Below the pieces are notes generated by a model. The model had not been told where the DNA came from and did not search any database. It worked only from the letters and a program-made list of their open reading frames with translations. 64,000 nucleotides of DNA from Metellina segmentata (lineage: Eukaryota > Arthropoda > Arachnida > Araneae > Tetragnathidae). Position numbers and translations under genes: made by a program. Positions within the stretch are counted from its first letter, which is position 1, and every line of letters starts with the position of its first letter. Shown here piece after piece: positions 34,886 to 48,495 of the stretch. The stretch lies in NCBI GenBank assembly GCA_947359465.1, contig OX375876.1, forward strand, positions 63,928,998-63,992,997, in the 5' to 3' direction.

Positions 34886-37800
34886 CAGTCAAACTTAACT
34901 ATCAGCTGCAGGTGTTTATCTATTGAATAGAATTGACTTTGTTCTTAGACCACAGAAAAATAATATTTAACACTATAAATTTAGAAATGGCTTGATCAAA
35001 TATGTTTTCATGCATGCAAAATATGTCGTGCGTCCTTAGACTTAGTCGTGCTGGTAATACTTTGAATTTTACCCTTTTCACTATTTAAATCGAATCAAAT
35101 TTATTGGAAAAACAGAAGGAAAAATATTTTTCCCTGAATTAGAAGAAACATATCAAGACAAAAATTAAGATATTTCTTTATAAATGCCAATAACTGGAAA
35201 ATATCATACATAACTAATAAATACAAGTATCTTCCGTCTTATAAGTAAAATTTTGTCTTCGATTCATGAAGATAGGTGTTATTCCATTTAAAAATAAATA
35301 AGTTTTTGCTAAAATGACAATAAAATAACCTCTTACTTGACTTTTTGTGCACTCTTTGAAAAAAGGTTTTTTCCTGTAATGAGACAGGGCGAAAATAATT
35401 ACTCATTACTTTTAACCGATGCCTTTCGAATTTTAATTAAATGCTTAGAATAATTACAAATGCAGCATAGTGATTAAAGTGCTAACACCAATTTTTCTTC
35501 AACAAAATACATCTGTAATTGGATGTGATATTATTGCTATTCATTTCTAGCAAATGACGGTTGTGTATCTTTCAGAAAGCAGTCATCTAACTCATTAAGA
35601 AAAAATACGTTGTGTTTATTGAAAATAAATTACATTTCCTAGGCTGATATATTTAGCTAGCAATTTTTAAGGGGGTAAAATACATAAAAACTGAAAAATA
35701 CTGAATTTAATTAATTTTTTTCCTTTCCTAAACGATTCCCCTATGCAAGGAGAAATTAATTCTAACTATTAACGTATCTCAGATTAAGTTTAATATATTT
35801 CTCAGTTCAACGATCGAAACAATTTCAATTAACCATCACTCTTTTTCACAAATTACTTTTGAGTCAGACATAAAATAAACCATCACAAGATGAAGCATAC
35901 TATCAAAACATCAAATACTGCACTGCGTCATCATAGATAAAATTATATTTAAGTTAACTTATCACTTTACCATCTAATATAGTTTGTAGAAGCATTTTAA
36001 ATGTTTTCCTGCCTCTATACAGAATGAAAGGTACAGTACACACTACAGTAGTACCTAAAGTAAATTTACACAGTTATAGAATCAGATTAATAATCTATTT
36101 TACATTTTTTATGGCATTGCGAAATTGAGGAACATAGCAACATTTTTTCAACTCTGTTCAAAAATGTTCATATAATTTTTAGGGACATACTTATCTGCTT
36201 AGATTACAATTGAAATATAAAAATTACACTTTGCAAAGTTACTATCCCCACTTGAGCATTTTTTCAATAAATTTTGTGAATTTCCTACCTACAGTAATAG
36301 AAATCTGGCCAGGTATTTTTTCCTTGATTATTGCTATAGCTAAATAACTACGGCAGCAAATTTATTGTGAAATCGAACTGTTTAAATTGCCTTCAAGTGG
36401 TTTGACACCCCAATGTATAGAATTTTATTTAGAAGATAGGCTTTACTTAAAATACGGCAGAAAATAACACTTCATTTTAACATTTTCTCTCTTCATAAAG
36501 GGAGGAAAGACATCGCATGACGTAGCAACTGAAATAAAGATGCCGTGCAAGTTTTTATAATCTACATCATACTCTTTCTATGACCCTGCACAGCCGCAAG
36601 ATAAATTGGGAAATCGCAACATTTTTTCACCTCTTCCGTTGACAACTTGCATTACCCAGCAGCTGGATATTACCGAAAAGCAACACGGAACCACGAGTGC
36701 ACATTTCAACAAGATGTCTCTTTTTATTTCTATTTATACGAATCAAAAATAGAAGCGTTCAATGATATGAAAGTCGTAAATTTCTGAAATTCTAAAGGCG
36801 AAAGCGGTTTATGTCATTTCATTTCCTCTGTTATTGCATGGATGCTCTAATGCATTTGATTATGATGTACCAAATGATGCACATACTTGATTAACTCTTT
36901 GTAAGAATCTTTTTCAAATATACGTGGCTATATTAAATATTTAATTGAAAATAAGGATATGTTTTCTAAGTTTTTATTATTCGGCTGCAGTGTTGAGAGA
37001 GAGAGAGAGATTTTCTACACAGCTTGATACCTTATACTTAAGGTCAGTTGTCAAAATTAGAAGTTGGGGATGAACTAATAACAACTTTTACACACGTCAA
37101 CCTGTTCTTCTTTGTCAACGCATGCAAGATGCGACAAGTATAATAGTGTTTTCAACTTCCTAATGGGAAAACAGGTATTTCTCAAATCTCTAGTTGAAAT
37201 TTATGATGCGTGTGCTCTTTTTGTTCCAACTTAGAAGGTTTGAATATGGTTATTATTTGATAGATAATATTACTGATAACTTTATTTGATCATAATCATG
37301 TTCTATTGCTTATTTTTAACGCATCAAGTGCCATTTCAATTTTAATGCAGTATAATTTTATCCTGATCGAAATGAAGTTGCAAAGTAATCAAAGTGCGTT
37401 GGTACAGCTTTGTAAGGGTCAAATTGTATAAATCAGATAAGAAATGCTGTTTAGTGGTGGAAGATGATGCAACTGTAGATTATAGCATAACACATCCTAA
37501 TTGCTATTAAAGGTAAGAATGTCTGACAAATGCTAGATTAAATTGATACCACTGTTTCCTGCATGTTAGACAAGTCAGGTTCAATAAATATTCAATGGAA
37601 CACCTTCCAGTTGGCCAGAGGTTGTACATTCCTAGCAAATTATTTGGTTGGCTAATTAGTTTTATTAAGTAGGATTGTTCCTTGATTGAGTTTTTTTTCA
37701 CATAAGGATTTGGTAGAAATGCACGCATGGTTTTGACTACCAGTTCATAAAATTATAAACATAACGTTGCTGACAATTATAGTTTGTCGAGCTTGTTAAA

Positions 37801-39520
37801 AAAAGTTTTTTTTTTCTTCTTCTTATAGTTTGTCTTTGAAACGTTTAATAGAAACTATATATCCGTGAAGTATCTGGAATTTGGATACTGATTACACGAA
37901 ATACATACATAGCACATTCTTTCCTCCTCTGGACTCTTCAAAATACTGTGCCAATTCTGGTACAGAAACTTTTAAACTGGGCTTTTCCGGTAAAACCAGT
38001 TTGGTGTTTAGCAGGAATTACCATTATCTAAAACTATGCAGTGGATTTTAATTTAGCGCTATTTTCCTTTGTCTTTAAGATATTATTTTAAAAATCAATT
38101 TATACGACGACAGTAACAGCAAATGCCGTCAATATGCCAGAAACGTAGTTGTAGCAGCAATTTTTCATAGGAATTCAATGAAAAAGACAGAGAATGTTGG
38201 CGGAGACACTGTTGCAAGATCTCAGTTTAAGTCAAGTGGACTTACGAATCGCCTTGGCCCGAATGACTGTCAAAGCGGGCAGGCTAGTGTTTTTAATCTT
38301 GCTAGATAATAACTTAGCCAATCAATATTCATGCTTTTTCCACAACCACCTGATATATCTTTAAACCAAACGATCGGAGGGAATAACATGAATCTGAGAG
38401 CAGATGCTCCGTCTACTTCCTTACATATTCGTTGCAATTTTTTTTTGTGATCTGTGTGAATAAATAAACATCATTCAGAAAATACCATGTCCCCTAAATC
38501 AACTATCTGAAAAATATTTATCATGATTGATGTGATAAGAAATGTTCTGTTTAAGAGTTTACAAAAATTACTTAAATTTTCTTTTTTTCCGTTTGTACAC
38601 GTACTTCAGAGAAATAAATAGGCATCGACCGTTTGTCGACTTAAAAAATATTGCCTGAGTCTCTGCCAAAAATATTGCCGTTTCTCCTGTATAAAGTACG
38701 CAACACATCTAGAGATCATTTTATTTTACATCACATCCTTCATATTTCAGAATGTTTTCATTGAATGTGTTGTATGGAAGAAGTGCCTGAAAAAATTTCT
38801 ATATACTTAAGGCCAGTCTGTGTCCTCTGTTGCTAAAAATAGTAGCACTAATAACCAAAAGTAAAAATTTATTTCGGTCGTTTACCTGTATAGTTAGAAT
38901 GTTGTTAATTTTTAAACTCTGCGCCATTTTATAAAGCATTCCACCATGGTCACATTTCTAGCAGAAGATGTGTGTACCAGGAGTACCACTCACAGAAATT
39001 TAAAATTCCCTTCTCTTTCAAGTTACTTCAGTGTTCCTCTGATATCTTCCTCACTTCTATCTTCGCCTTAGTCTTCCTTTCATTGCACCCTTCGTTGGCG
39101 TTGAAAAAAGAGTGGAATACAAAAAAATATGAAGCATCAGGATCTAGATTGACAAACAGAATTCCGAGTCGAGTGTTTATATATGACTATCTGGGAAGAA
39201 GAAATTCTTTTAGTCTCTTGATGCTGGTGAACATATGGTGGTACAGATATTATCCTGGAGATGAACTTTTGTTTTGTTTTCCTTGTGATCCATCCAGTTA
39301 CTATTTCTGCTTTAATTTTTTATCAAGCTATTTCTGTTTTGAAATGAAATAAAAGAATGGAATTCGAAGCTCTGGGATCACAGAAGTAGATCCCTTATGG
39401 GCGAGATTTCGATCAATAGACTTTGTTACTTCGATGAGTCAACTCCCGAATACAGTTGCAATATCATATGAATGTATTTCTGCTCTGTTACATAATTTGC
39501 CAGTACTCGAAAGAGTACTG
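34886..39520. other. Long unannotated AT-rich stretch
   Basis: This is the longest feature-poor part of the window. A (GA)7 run lies at about 36997-37011. One 126-codon frame (38972-39352) has no motif and no upstream signals; its high Phe and Ser content is what AT-rich DNA gives by chance. I see no mobile element here. Confidence 0.4.
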
Positions 39521-39531
39521 TAAATATTTAG

Positions 39532-39836
39532 AGGTCGCGTTAGCCCGGTTGGTAGAAAAACGGAAAAGCAACCTAATGATTGCGAGTTCGAATCCAACAA
39601 AAGAGAGTTGTGCACAAAGATGTCTGGTGGAAGTTAAATCTGTCGTGGCCTCAAATGTCCTCATCTTAGCGTGTTGTGGAAGTTTGGGAGATGAGTGCCA
39701 GCTCAGGAGTGTCCTCGTCACCTGTCCAAGGTTCCAAATTGCTTAGGATCTTTTTTTTCGGGTTTAGTCCCGGACCGTTTCCAAAATTCCATTGTTTTGC
39801 TCTAATGTGACGTTAATTAAAATACTTACCTACTAT
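39532..39836 (+). mobile_element. SINE family B, full-length, with 11-bp target duplication
   Basis: The head is tRNA-like: A box TTAGCCCGGTTGG (39540-39552) and B box GAGTTCGAATCC (39584-39595). The body has CGTGGCCTCAAATGTCCTCA, then CAGGAGTGTCCTCGTCACC. The tail has TTTTGCTCTAATGTGACGTT and ends CTTACCTACTAT. TAAATATTTAG stands directly on both sides (39521-39531 and 39837-39847), a perfect target-site duplication. At 305 bp this defines the family; related copies lie at 11235, 23645, 47710, 48425, 57435 and 57960. Its spread would have needed a LINE reverse transcriptase in trans. Confidence 0.85.
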
Positions 39837-39847
39837 TAAATATTTAG

Positions 39848-40571
39848 TAGAATTCTGTTAAAATTCGTTTTTCATTTAAAAAAATGATGAGTTCTAATAA
39901 TACTATCCACCAAATTCAAAACTTAAAAAATTATTTTAAGCACTATTTTACCCCAAACACTTATCTTTCTACATTTTAGCAACCCAACAGTTTTGATTTT
40001 CTTAGTATAATTTTTTTATTGCAATAATTAGACACTATTTGGTATCGCTCTTTACTTATATAATTTCATAAAATTTCGATGTAAGATGGCAGCCAAATAT
40101 GCTATTAAAATCTATTATAATCTGTAACAAAAGTTCAGACAATTTTTCATTAATATTACAAGACTTGATTGCTGAGAATAGCTTTTGTTATTGAAATAAA
40201 GAAATAAAAAAAACTTTATGTAGTTATACAAGTTACAAAAATTTTGTGTAGTTGCAAGAAAACACGTGGAATGCCTCATTCTGAATAAAAACAAACAATG
40301 AATACCTTGATATGCCGGCATTCTTGCTGTGAAATATTCTAGTAAAAGTTTGATTTACTTACGAAAAGAAACATCTTTAAAATTGTCTCGTTACTGCTTC
40401 GTAATTTGAAACGTGCAAAAGTATAATGACATATTTAAATTAAAATTCAACTGGTTTGGTGATTAGAGAACTGATTCTCAATTCAACAATTGAAGAATCA
40501 AATCTTTCTAGACATTGGTAATTTACATTTATATATTCAATATATTTGAAAAATATTTTCTTGATCAGCTC
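39848..40571. other. Unannotated AT-rich stretch
   Basis: A weak tRNA-like head may lie at 40450-40510, but the boxes are too poor to call. Otherwise nothing. Confidence 0.35.
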
Positions 40572-40810
40572 TTAAAACTCCAAGCGTTTCAACAAGATAT
40601 AAAGAGAAGTCGATCGTTCCAGATCAAGTCAATTTTGCTTAAGACGAGGTATCTCGCCCAACTAGATATGGTCAGTTTTGCAATTATAAAGTATCTCGAC
40701 GAGACAAAACTGCCCAATTACTTGAAGGTGTAATGAAGATTCAAGTAAGAAAAACACATTGCCCCGAAACCAAAAACAAGAAGTAAGACGGGATTGCAAA
40801 CTGCCGTGTG
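40572..40810 (+). mobile_element. TTAA-type MITE, subfamily 2, decayed
   Basis: It starts TTAAAACTCCAAGCG. It then carries GACGAGGTATCTCGCCCAAC, TAGATATGGTCAGTTTTGC, CTCGACGAGACAAAACTGCC and TGAAGATTCAAGTAAGAAAA, all in subfamily-2 order. The right end is not clear and is set by family length. Confidence 0.65.
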
Positions 40811-41643
40811 ATAAATCAAGGTGTTATTTGTGAATGTTTATTACTCGTGTGATTTTTATGCAAGCATTTATCTGATACAGTTTTTCAAATAAAGCTGCAC
40901 GCTTCAGCTGTTCCATAGACTTCTACTAGAGATTTAGAGAGAGTCGAAGAATTGAATATCTGCTTGCACAACTTGGACCTGTTAATGGATATCCATCACT
41001 GGATATATTTGTTCAGGCAGGTCTTCTTACCACTCTTTCTCTAAACACAGCACACTCACGTGTTTTTGTAAGAACGGAAAGCAAATAGAATTTTGGCTAT
41101 GGCCTTTTCCGAACCATACCTTTAAAATTTTTCGAACCCTAGAGTCTGCCGCAGATTCGGCCGGCACCAAAATGACGTAAAAACAAAGGATAGGAACAGA
41201 AATACTCGGATATTTCCCACTTCCAGATCAGACTCACACTCCTTCCCGCTTAGAAAACCATAAAAAAAGCAAAACCCAGAAACTGCTGTCATTTTCAGGG
41301 AAATAGGAAAGGCCTGTAATAACACCTCCCAGAAAAAAACAAACACAAAAGAGTCTATTTCCAAACGCTGCAGAGAAAGCATGAGAAAGAAACCTTCGCT
41401 GAAGTACCGCACCATTCCAAGGATTTCCGAGAACTCTTTTACAAAGGGTACTTTTCCAAAAGTACGCCTGAAGTTTCCTGAAACTTTTGTGTGGAAGGTG
41501 GCATAAAAATAAATAGGAAAAGATAAAGGACTTTTGTTCTAAGCTTTTTGAAGTGTGACCAATGATTGACCACACGAAAGTTAATCATTTATTGATGCCA
41601 TCACTAGAAGTTAAAATCACTTCAAACAAAGATTAGGTGTTTC
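40811..41643. other. Unannotated stretch
   Basis: Overlapping minus-strand frames (97 and 113 codons, 41122-41575) in different registers have no motif. The region is a little more GC-rich than average. No feature supported. Confidence 0.35.
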
Positions 41644-41850
41644 TTTACCATTCAAATGGTTTTGACGATATATCTCGTCCATCAAAACGACCAATTTTGC
41701 TAGAGACGAGTTATCTCAGGTTATTATCAATTTTTTATTATGATCAGATCAAGATCTGGGCAGTTTTCTTCTTATGGTGAGATGTCCGTCAAGATCTAAT
41801 TAATTTTGATATGATGAGATACTTCATAGAGAAGTCGTCAGGAGGGTTAA
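41644..41850 (+). mobile_element. TTAA-type palindromic MITE, subfamily 1
   Basis: It starts TTTACCATTCAAATGGTTTT and ends GTCAGGAGGGTTAA (TTAA 41847-41850). The core has ACGATATATCTCGTCCATCA, TATTATGATCAGATCAAGAT and CTGGGCAGTTTTC. Length 207 bp, close to the family norm. Confidence 0.75.
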
Positions 41851-44518
41851 GTCAAAAACCTGGACTGAACCTTTTCTTTTTAGTGATCAACGACTGAATC
41901 TGCTCCGAGTTGCTTTCAGCAAGAAATAAAGTTGGATATTTCAACTACCCGTAACCAGTGTCTCTAACCTTCAACGAGTACTGTACAAGCTCATTAAGCG
42001 GTTTTCCATCCTAAATACATACATTATATTTCAATTTTATAAAGGCATTATCAAGCACTTGAGATGATACATTACGCCATTTAAAGTGGCTTCTGTGCTT
42101 ATGCTTGATTCAAAAACGACGTAGAAATATAATCGCAATAACTATTCACAAAATAGTTCTTTTTTTGATGATGGCTCTGTATAACTTAAGGGCCTTAAGT
42201 GAGTACATAGCTATTTGAATGCGACCTTCTGACTGACACAGAAATTACTCCATCTAAGTACTTCCATAAAACTGGTCTTTTAATTTACGTCATTAAAGTA
42301 ACGAGGATAGCAAATGTAATGAGATTTGCACTTTTAAAAATGCAACGTTTAGGGTGACTTAGAAGAACAAAGATGTTTAAGGTTGTGTATTGTACAAAGC
42401 AAGATATATTCAATGGAGATTGATGAGAACATCTGTTTTATCAAATCTCAAAGTACACGCCACATCTCTCATTGTAGTTCTGATTACATTTTAGGAACTT
42501 TTTTGTATTCTGGTTTATTCCATTCAGTTTATTTTGCTTTTTATGAAAGGAATAAAAATGGGCTTAAAATACTCATTCTTTATTCTTGACTGTCTGATCA
42601 TTTGTTTAATGCGGCATAAGGCCATTTGATTCGATTCCAGGGAAGTAATGAATTGTCAAGAAACACTTTCACACACAATCGGTTGTGTTCTTTTCCTTTC
42701 AATCCAAACTAAAATATGACTAATATTATCTTTTGCAAATCGTCTTATCGAGTTATTATATTATAAGTACCATTTCTTCTAATATATGTTAGGACATTGA
42801 TAAACTATAAATCTTTTCAAAAGATTAATGCGAAGAATTTTCATAAAAATGTTTCCATAATGTTTAACAAAAGTACAAGCTTTGAAAGATTTTGAAACAT
42901 TTCAATATCTCATCTTTCATACCACCAGGGAATTGGAACTGTTTAAAGTTTTAAGGGAACGTATTCTGAATTCTAACTTATGAATAATTTATCTTTATTC
43001 AGCACTAATAATGTTCAAGCATTTGTAGGCTGCCATAAACTATGGTTCATGATTGTAAAAACCATAAATTGATGAAATGCAGTTATAAATTTATCTTGGA
43101 ATCAGTTTAAAGCGGTTGATTTTTTGAAAGGATTTAAAACTAATATATATTTTAGATTTGCTATAACATAGACATTTTTAGCTGAATTTGAGAAGCACGT
43201 GTTATCTTAATATTATGAAAAGTAAACAGCATAAAACTCATGGCATAGAGGGTTAACTCAGAAGAGAAGTAAAACTAACGACCAGTGTACTCTTTTCCGG
43301 TGAACCATCACTTTTATGATATTTTGTAAGTGAAACAATGTTAAAGCATATTAGCTATATTTTCAAAATAGCTATATATATTATCCTGTTTGGGGTCTGG
43401 TAGCATTTACAAAAAAGCCTACTCGCAAGAAAAAAATTATTGCATACTTCAGATTTTTACGGCTCTAAGACCAGATACGGCATTCTGTATAGATTTACCA
43501 GGCCTGCAAATTGGATACGGATAAGATATCCTAAGGAATATTGATTCATAAAGAAATTAATATTTTAAAAAGTAGCAAAGCATAGAAAAGCGTAATTATT
43601 CTAATAACTGCATTAAAATTTAAGCAAGCATTTTTATATACAATATATTTCTTCATATAGTCTCCTGATCAGCAATAACACATTATCCCATAAATTGTAA
43701 GAGCGTAACATCAAATAAAAAGGGTACTGAAAAAATGTTAAATCAAACGAAGTTTGAAAGGACGAAATAGCGTACAATGCGTCCGTTGTAGGCTTTACAT
43801 TGAAAATTGGATTCCCATAACACTCCAACGGTGTTTTGAGACCAAAAAAGATTTGCGATTTGAAAATGCTAGAGAGAATCATCCAAAGAGAAAAGTAACA
43901 GGAATGTCCACAGTTTCTCTCATTCCAGGAGGTACGTGTTTCCTTGTAGGGGACTTCTAAGATCTGGTCTAATCGGGAAGTAGAAATCGTGGGAGGTTGC
44001 TCTGCCAGATGTCTTCCACATGGTGAGGTCGAAAGACGGTTACTGCCCTAGCATATGGTGGGGGATTTTGGCAAACCTCACTCCTGTTTTATCCTTAGTT
44101 TTATAGTCAATTCTTTACGACGAAATAAAAGCTAATTTAACTGAAGGAGAAAAAATGAATGTATCTTTAATATTGGCTCTAAACCTCACACAATGTTATC
44201 GATAGGGATTATAGTTTCAACTGCAAGAAGATAGATTTCGCTAAATGTAGGAGCATATCGGAGGGAATTGATGTTATTGATGCTGAATAATTACACTGGA
44301 AAAATAAACGATATGATTCTTAAAAATTTCTTCAATTAAAAAAAAAGATATTGGATGAGCAGAGAACATAATCCACGTGGCTACATATGGAGCAATTGTA
44401 CTAAATTTTATTTTCGCATACATATTTCTTAGAAACGACAGAAATTATTCAATGTCCAACAGTAAGGATTTTAATTAGTTTATTGATATTTTAAACTGCT
44501 CCTGTGTTGGATTGGAAA
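41851..44518. other. Unannotated AT-rich stretch
   Basis: A possible SINE family A remnant (B-box-like GATTCGATTCC and TTCACACACAATCGGTTGTG) lies at 42610-42700 but is too weak to list. Nothing else is recognised. Confidence 0.35.
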
Positions 44519-44734
44519 TTATTGGTTTCGACAAGATAACTTGTCGATCAAGACATGACTAATTTTTCGAATGACGATTTATCACGACATCAAGATTGTT
44601 ACGATTTTTCTGTGATGAAGAGATCAATATCTGGTCAATCTTTTCTAAGATCTGACGAACTATATCATCCTTCAATAACTCGTCAGTTTTGCAAATGACG
44701 AGATATACATCATCGAAAGAACCAGGAGTCTTAA
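44519..44734 (+). mobile_element. TTAA-type palindromic MITE, subfamily 1
   Basis: The decayed left end reads GGTTTCGACAAGATAACTTG. The core has CATCAAGATTGTTACGATTT, GATGAAGAGATCAATATCTG and CAGTTTTGCAAATGACGAG. The right end is ACCAGGAGTCTTAA (TTAA 44731-44734). Confidence 0.68.
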
Positions 44735-47210
44735 TTTTATGAGCGTTACATTCCTAATTAAAACATTAGAAACTTTTCAAGTTTTATTGATACGCTAGAA
44801 GCAAAATGATGAGACGATCGTCTACATTTGCATAGGGTCAAAAACAATTCTTGCGATATCGATGAATAGTGAAGGAAGCCCATTTATAACTTTATTTAAA
44901 GATATTCTTCCCACCTAAAATATCATTCCGTATCATATCAGAGATGCATGTTCAAACTTTCTAGTTTACATTACTTACAGTAAAGTTATTGTTATTCAAA
45001 ACTGAACGAGAAACGAAATCCAAAGATTTTCCCATCACCAGATTTTTTTACTTTGCTTTTTGTACACATGTTTATTTATTCCTTTATGAGATGGTATTTT
45101 TCTTCACTGCAAAGAACTTTCTTTGCATAATGTTTTTTTCTCTCGAATGGAATTACTTTGGGTTCTGAAAAAAGAAAACGTTTCACTGCAGTAGACCACA
45201 CTGGTTGCATCTGTCAGTGACTCATAAAAGAGAACATATGGATCAGATGAATCAATTTATATTCCTTCTCGGTCCTAGATTCCGACCCACTGACGTTATA
45301 CATGTATGTATGGCCAGAATCTTCGGTTCTACCTTCAGAGATCACGGGCACCAGAAAACATGCTCGCCATCTAGAATTTTCTGATTTTGAATGGTTTTGT
45401 TGAAGAATCTTTACAAGAAGGAATAACGATGAGGAACTTAAGATGACAGGACAAGGGATGGGGAGAGATTCTCTTAGATCTGAAAGGATCTTCAGAAGCA
45501 GAATGGGATTGTTTGCTGGAGGTTGGAGATCACGTAAACGTTCGTTCCTTGTGGGAGGTTGGTTTGTCTCTCGCTTTGAGGGTGGTCTCGATATAAAAAT
45601 AGAATGTGGTGCATTGAATCCAGCAGGTGCATCTGACGATTTCATTTCCAGAGTTTGTTATTCTGTGCAGTCGGGAGATAAACTGTGATTTCAATCCAAC
45701 AGGCCTTGTGTTGACGGTTTAACAATCGAGTCTTCATAGTACACAAGAGCAATACAAATGTTGTTTCACCAATCCTTAGTCTGCTGTATTTATGTGGGCG
45801 TATTCATTCCATCGTTGTGAAACATCCCACTAATTATGTATTTTGATACACTATTTCATATTATACAAATATTCATAGAACAATTCAATAATTAAACTAA
45901 TTCCAAAATCTTATTACAAAATTTTTATAGATTTAAAACTTTATTTACTTTCTATTTAGAAATTTCTCAAATGGAGCAGATTGATAAGCAGTTTAAATTT
46001 TCAATTTGTTTTGATGAAATAAAATAAAATACTGTCTCAATGTGAGACACACACATTCATTTGAACTGAGTAGTAAAGACGTAAAGTAATAGATAGTTAC
46101 GTAAAGATAAAAATTGCAAAATTTTTATCGTAGTCTACGTTTTAAATTCCATCACGTGACTGAATATTTTTATAACGTACAGTCAGATAAGGATGATCAA
46201 GACTTATTACCATAGTATAGTGAAACGAAGTTGAAAGCGCTACTACAAATGGCGCTACTCTAAAGACAATTCAATACATTCATACAAAAATGATTTCTCA
46301 AAATTCTACCGTTTTTTTTTTTTAACGATAATGTTAGAATTCAATTTTTCTACAAATCTCATATCTTTATTTCAAATGGGAACTAGTGATATTGCATTAC
46401 TATTTTATCAAAGTCTTCAATTCGAGATTCCATTGCTTTGACGAATGTTTGTTTAGTGTTTCACTTTACTTGAAACCTTCACGGAAAGAATGAAACGTTT
46501 CGGTTCATATCTTATTTCACCACTTAAGAATATCGTTTTAGTGTTATTCGTATAAAAAAATAAGTATTTTTAACAGAAAAGAATACCACTCAAGAACTGA
46601 TTTTGAGAAATACTCTTTTTGAGAATGGATAACAGTTTTCCAAATATATTTAATACTACTTTGACTTAAAAAACAAGAGCTAGGTCCTCAACGCATAATT
46701 TATATTCAATAATTTCTTGCTTTACTATTGATTTTCAGATAAATATAAAATGAAATTGGTACTGTTTGTATAAAATCAACTACCCAAAAATATTCTGCAA
46801 AAGTTTTGTAACGTTATTAACAGTTTCTATTCAACATACATCTTACATGGCGGTCAATATTCTCTACTGAAGCCAGTTCTAAAACAAAATTTAACTCAAT
46901 AACAGAATGTTTGCAATTATTTTATTTATTTTAATTGCATCATACAAGAGTGTATTCTTTGATTATGCAAGATTTGTGATTGTAAAATACGAGATAAAAA
47001 AATTTAGCACGTAGGATGTTCTAATTATGCTATATCTATATTTTCTTATGATCATAATGAAATAAAAAAATTGAAATCAATATTTTTGTACTTTTTGTAA
47101 TGTACCATTATTTTTCTTTTAGGTAAGGTCCTGAAAGTTTATATTAACCATCTTCAACTGTTTATACGGTAAGAGTGTTTTCTAAAAACATGTATAACTG
47201 TTTATTTTAA
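44735..47210. other. Unannotated AT-rich stretch
   Basis: About 45250-45700 is more GC-rich and has frames of 81 codons (plus) and 143 codons (minus, 45214-45645) overlapping each other. Neither has a motif, so I call no gene. The remainder is AT-rich. Confidence 0.35.
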
Positions 47211-47347
47211 CATTTACTTACTTCATTCAACATATTCACAATTCACATTCAACATTTTCATAATTCACATTCAACATTTACTTACTTCATTTGACATTTA
47301 CTTACTTCATTCAACATTTACTTACTTCGTTCAACATTTACTTTCCG
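47211..47347. repeat. 20-bp tandem repeat, irregular
   Basis: The unit CATTTACTTACTTCATTCAA repeats at 20-bp spacing near 47275-47340 and is broken up in the first half by CATATTCACAATTCA-type variants. Confidence 0.8.
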
Positions 47348-47709
47348 AAGTAAATAGTTTTTTGATGGTTTCAAGTTAAATCACAAACACAAACAACATC
47401 ACGCAATTTTAAACCTGCTCATACTTAGACCAGAAAGACGTTTTGAAGGAATATAATTTTTTAGGAATAATTACGTGAATTATTTGTAAATATAACTCTT
47501 CAGAATTCCTAACTTTTGGTTACATATTTCATTAGTTCAGAACCAAAATTTCAATGGAAAAATATTTAAACTCTGTAGTTCCTATGATTCTCCTATCAAA
47601 TGTTAGCAATGTCTGTTTTTTTAATGCCTTGCAATGTACCAGAAACAAAAGCATTGAACGTATTTGTACACTTTTTCTGTCCGTAAAAATAAAGTAAATA
47701 TGTAGAAGT

Positions 47710-47860
47710 TCATTAGCGTCGCACTGGAGCAACTCGTGGGCTATTGACTATGGTCTGGAATCAATCCTTAGGGAAAGATACAAGGACGACTCGTTATTTT
47801 GAACAACGATCATACAACAAAAACAACACCCTGGCTAAAAGACTATTGTAAAAATATTCA
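47710..47860 (-). mobile_element. SINE family B fragment
   Basis: On the plus strand it reads GCGTCGCACTGGAGCAACTC, GGGCTATTGACTATGGTCTG and GAATCAATCC, the complement of the 3' half of the full copy at 39532. The head is missing. Confidence 0.65.
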
Positions 47861-48424
47861 AATCCACTTAACCTCATCACTACCAACCATATAAAATTGT
47901 TTAACAGTCAGTTTTTTTTTTCAGATAAATATTATGAAATGCTTCAAAGTTCTCAAGTAAATTCCTCTTTTAGATGGTGGCATCATTGGAGGCTAAACAT
48001 TTTAAGCACACATATGTGTACCTCGGGTCTCAATTATACTGAAAGCAAAATAATTTTAAAATCATAAGATATTTTTTAATTTAGAAAACTATATCATCAC
48101 ATATTTTTAAGAAATTATCAACTAAAACACGTTAACTAAAGTATTTAGGAATCATTAAAAACAAATGAAATTTATTTATTTTTATGAGCACGTGGAGTTA
48201 ACATCAGTTCTTCCAAATCGTTTTTGAATAATAAACATTCCACAGGAACTACCGATTTATACAGCCATCTATTGCTGTCAATTGGAAGCTTAGACGTCCA
48301 TGAACGTGTACACGAGTTCTTAACAATCAATGTTTTTAGAAAAAATATTTTTTAAGGCGAAAGAGTCGAGGTCTACGTATGTGGACCTAGGTAGCGAAGA
48401 GGTTACTTTTACTTCGGAATTATT
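47861..48424. other. Unannotated AT-rich stretch
   Basis: Nothing recognisable. Confidence 0.4.
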
Positions 48425-48495
48425 CTCAGACCGTCATCAATAGTAGGCACCCATTGCGCTACTCCAGTGCGAGATTAGTTAAAATACCTACATAC
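48425..48495 (+). mobile_element. SINE family B, 3' fragment
   Basis: It contains GACCGTCATCAATAG, GCGCTACTCCAGTGCGAG and the terminal ACCTACATACCTACC of the family. Confidence 0.6.

Noticed and set aside
38972..39352. 126-codon frame with hydrophobic stretches as a membrane protein
   Set aside because: Phe- and Ser-rich composition is what AT-rich DNA gives by chance; there is no motif, splice signal or poly-A context.
40446..40510. A tRNA gene or SINE head
   Set aside because: Box-like stretches are present but neither box nor stems are good enough.
42610..42700. A further SINE family A copy
   Set aside because: Only a B-box-like stretch and a vague body similarity remain.
45214..45688. 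Opposed open frames of 143 codons (minus) and 81 codons (plus)
   Set aside because: They overlap each other, show no motif, and the region is simply more GC-rich with fewer stops.
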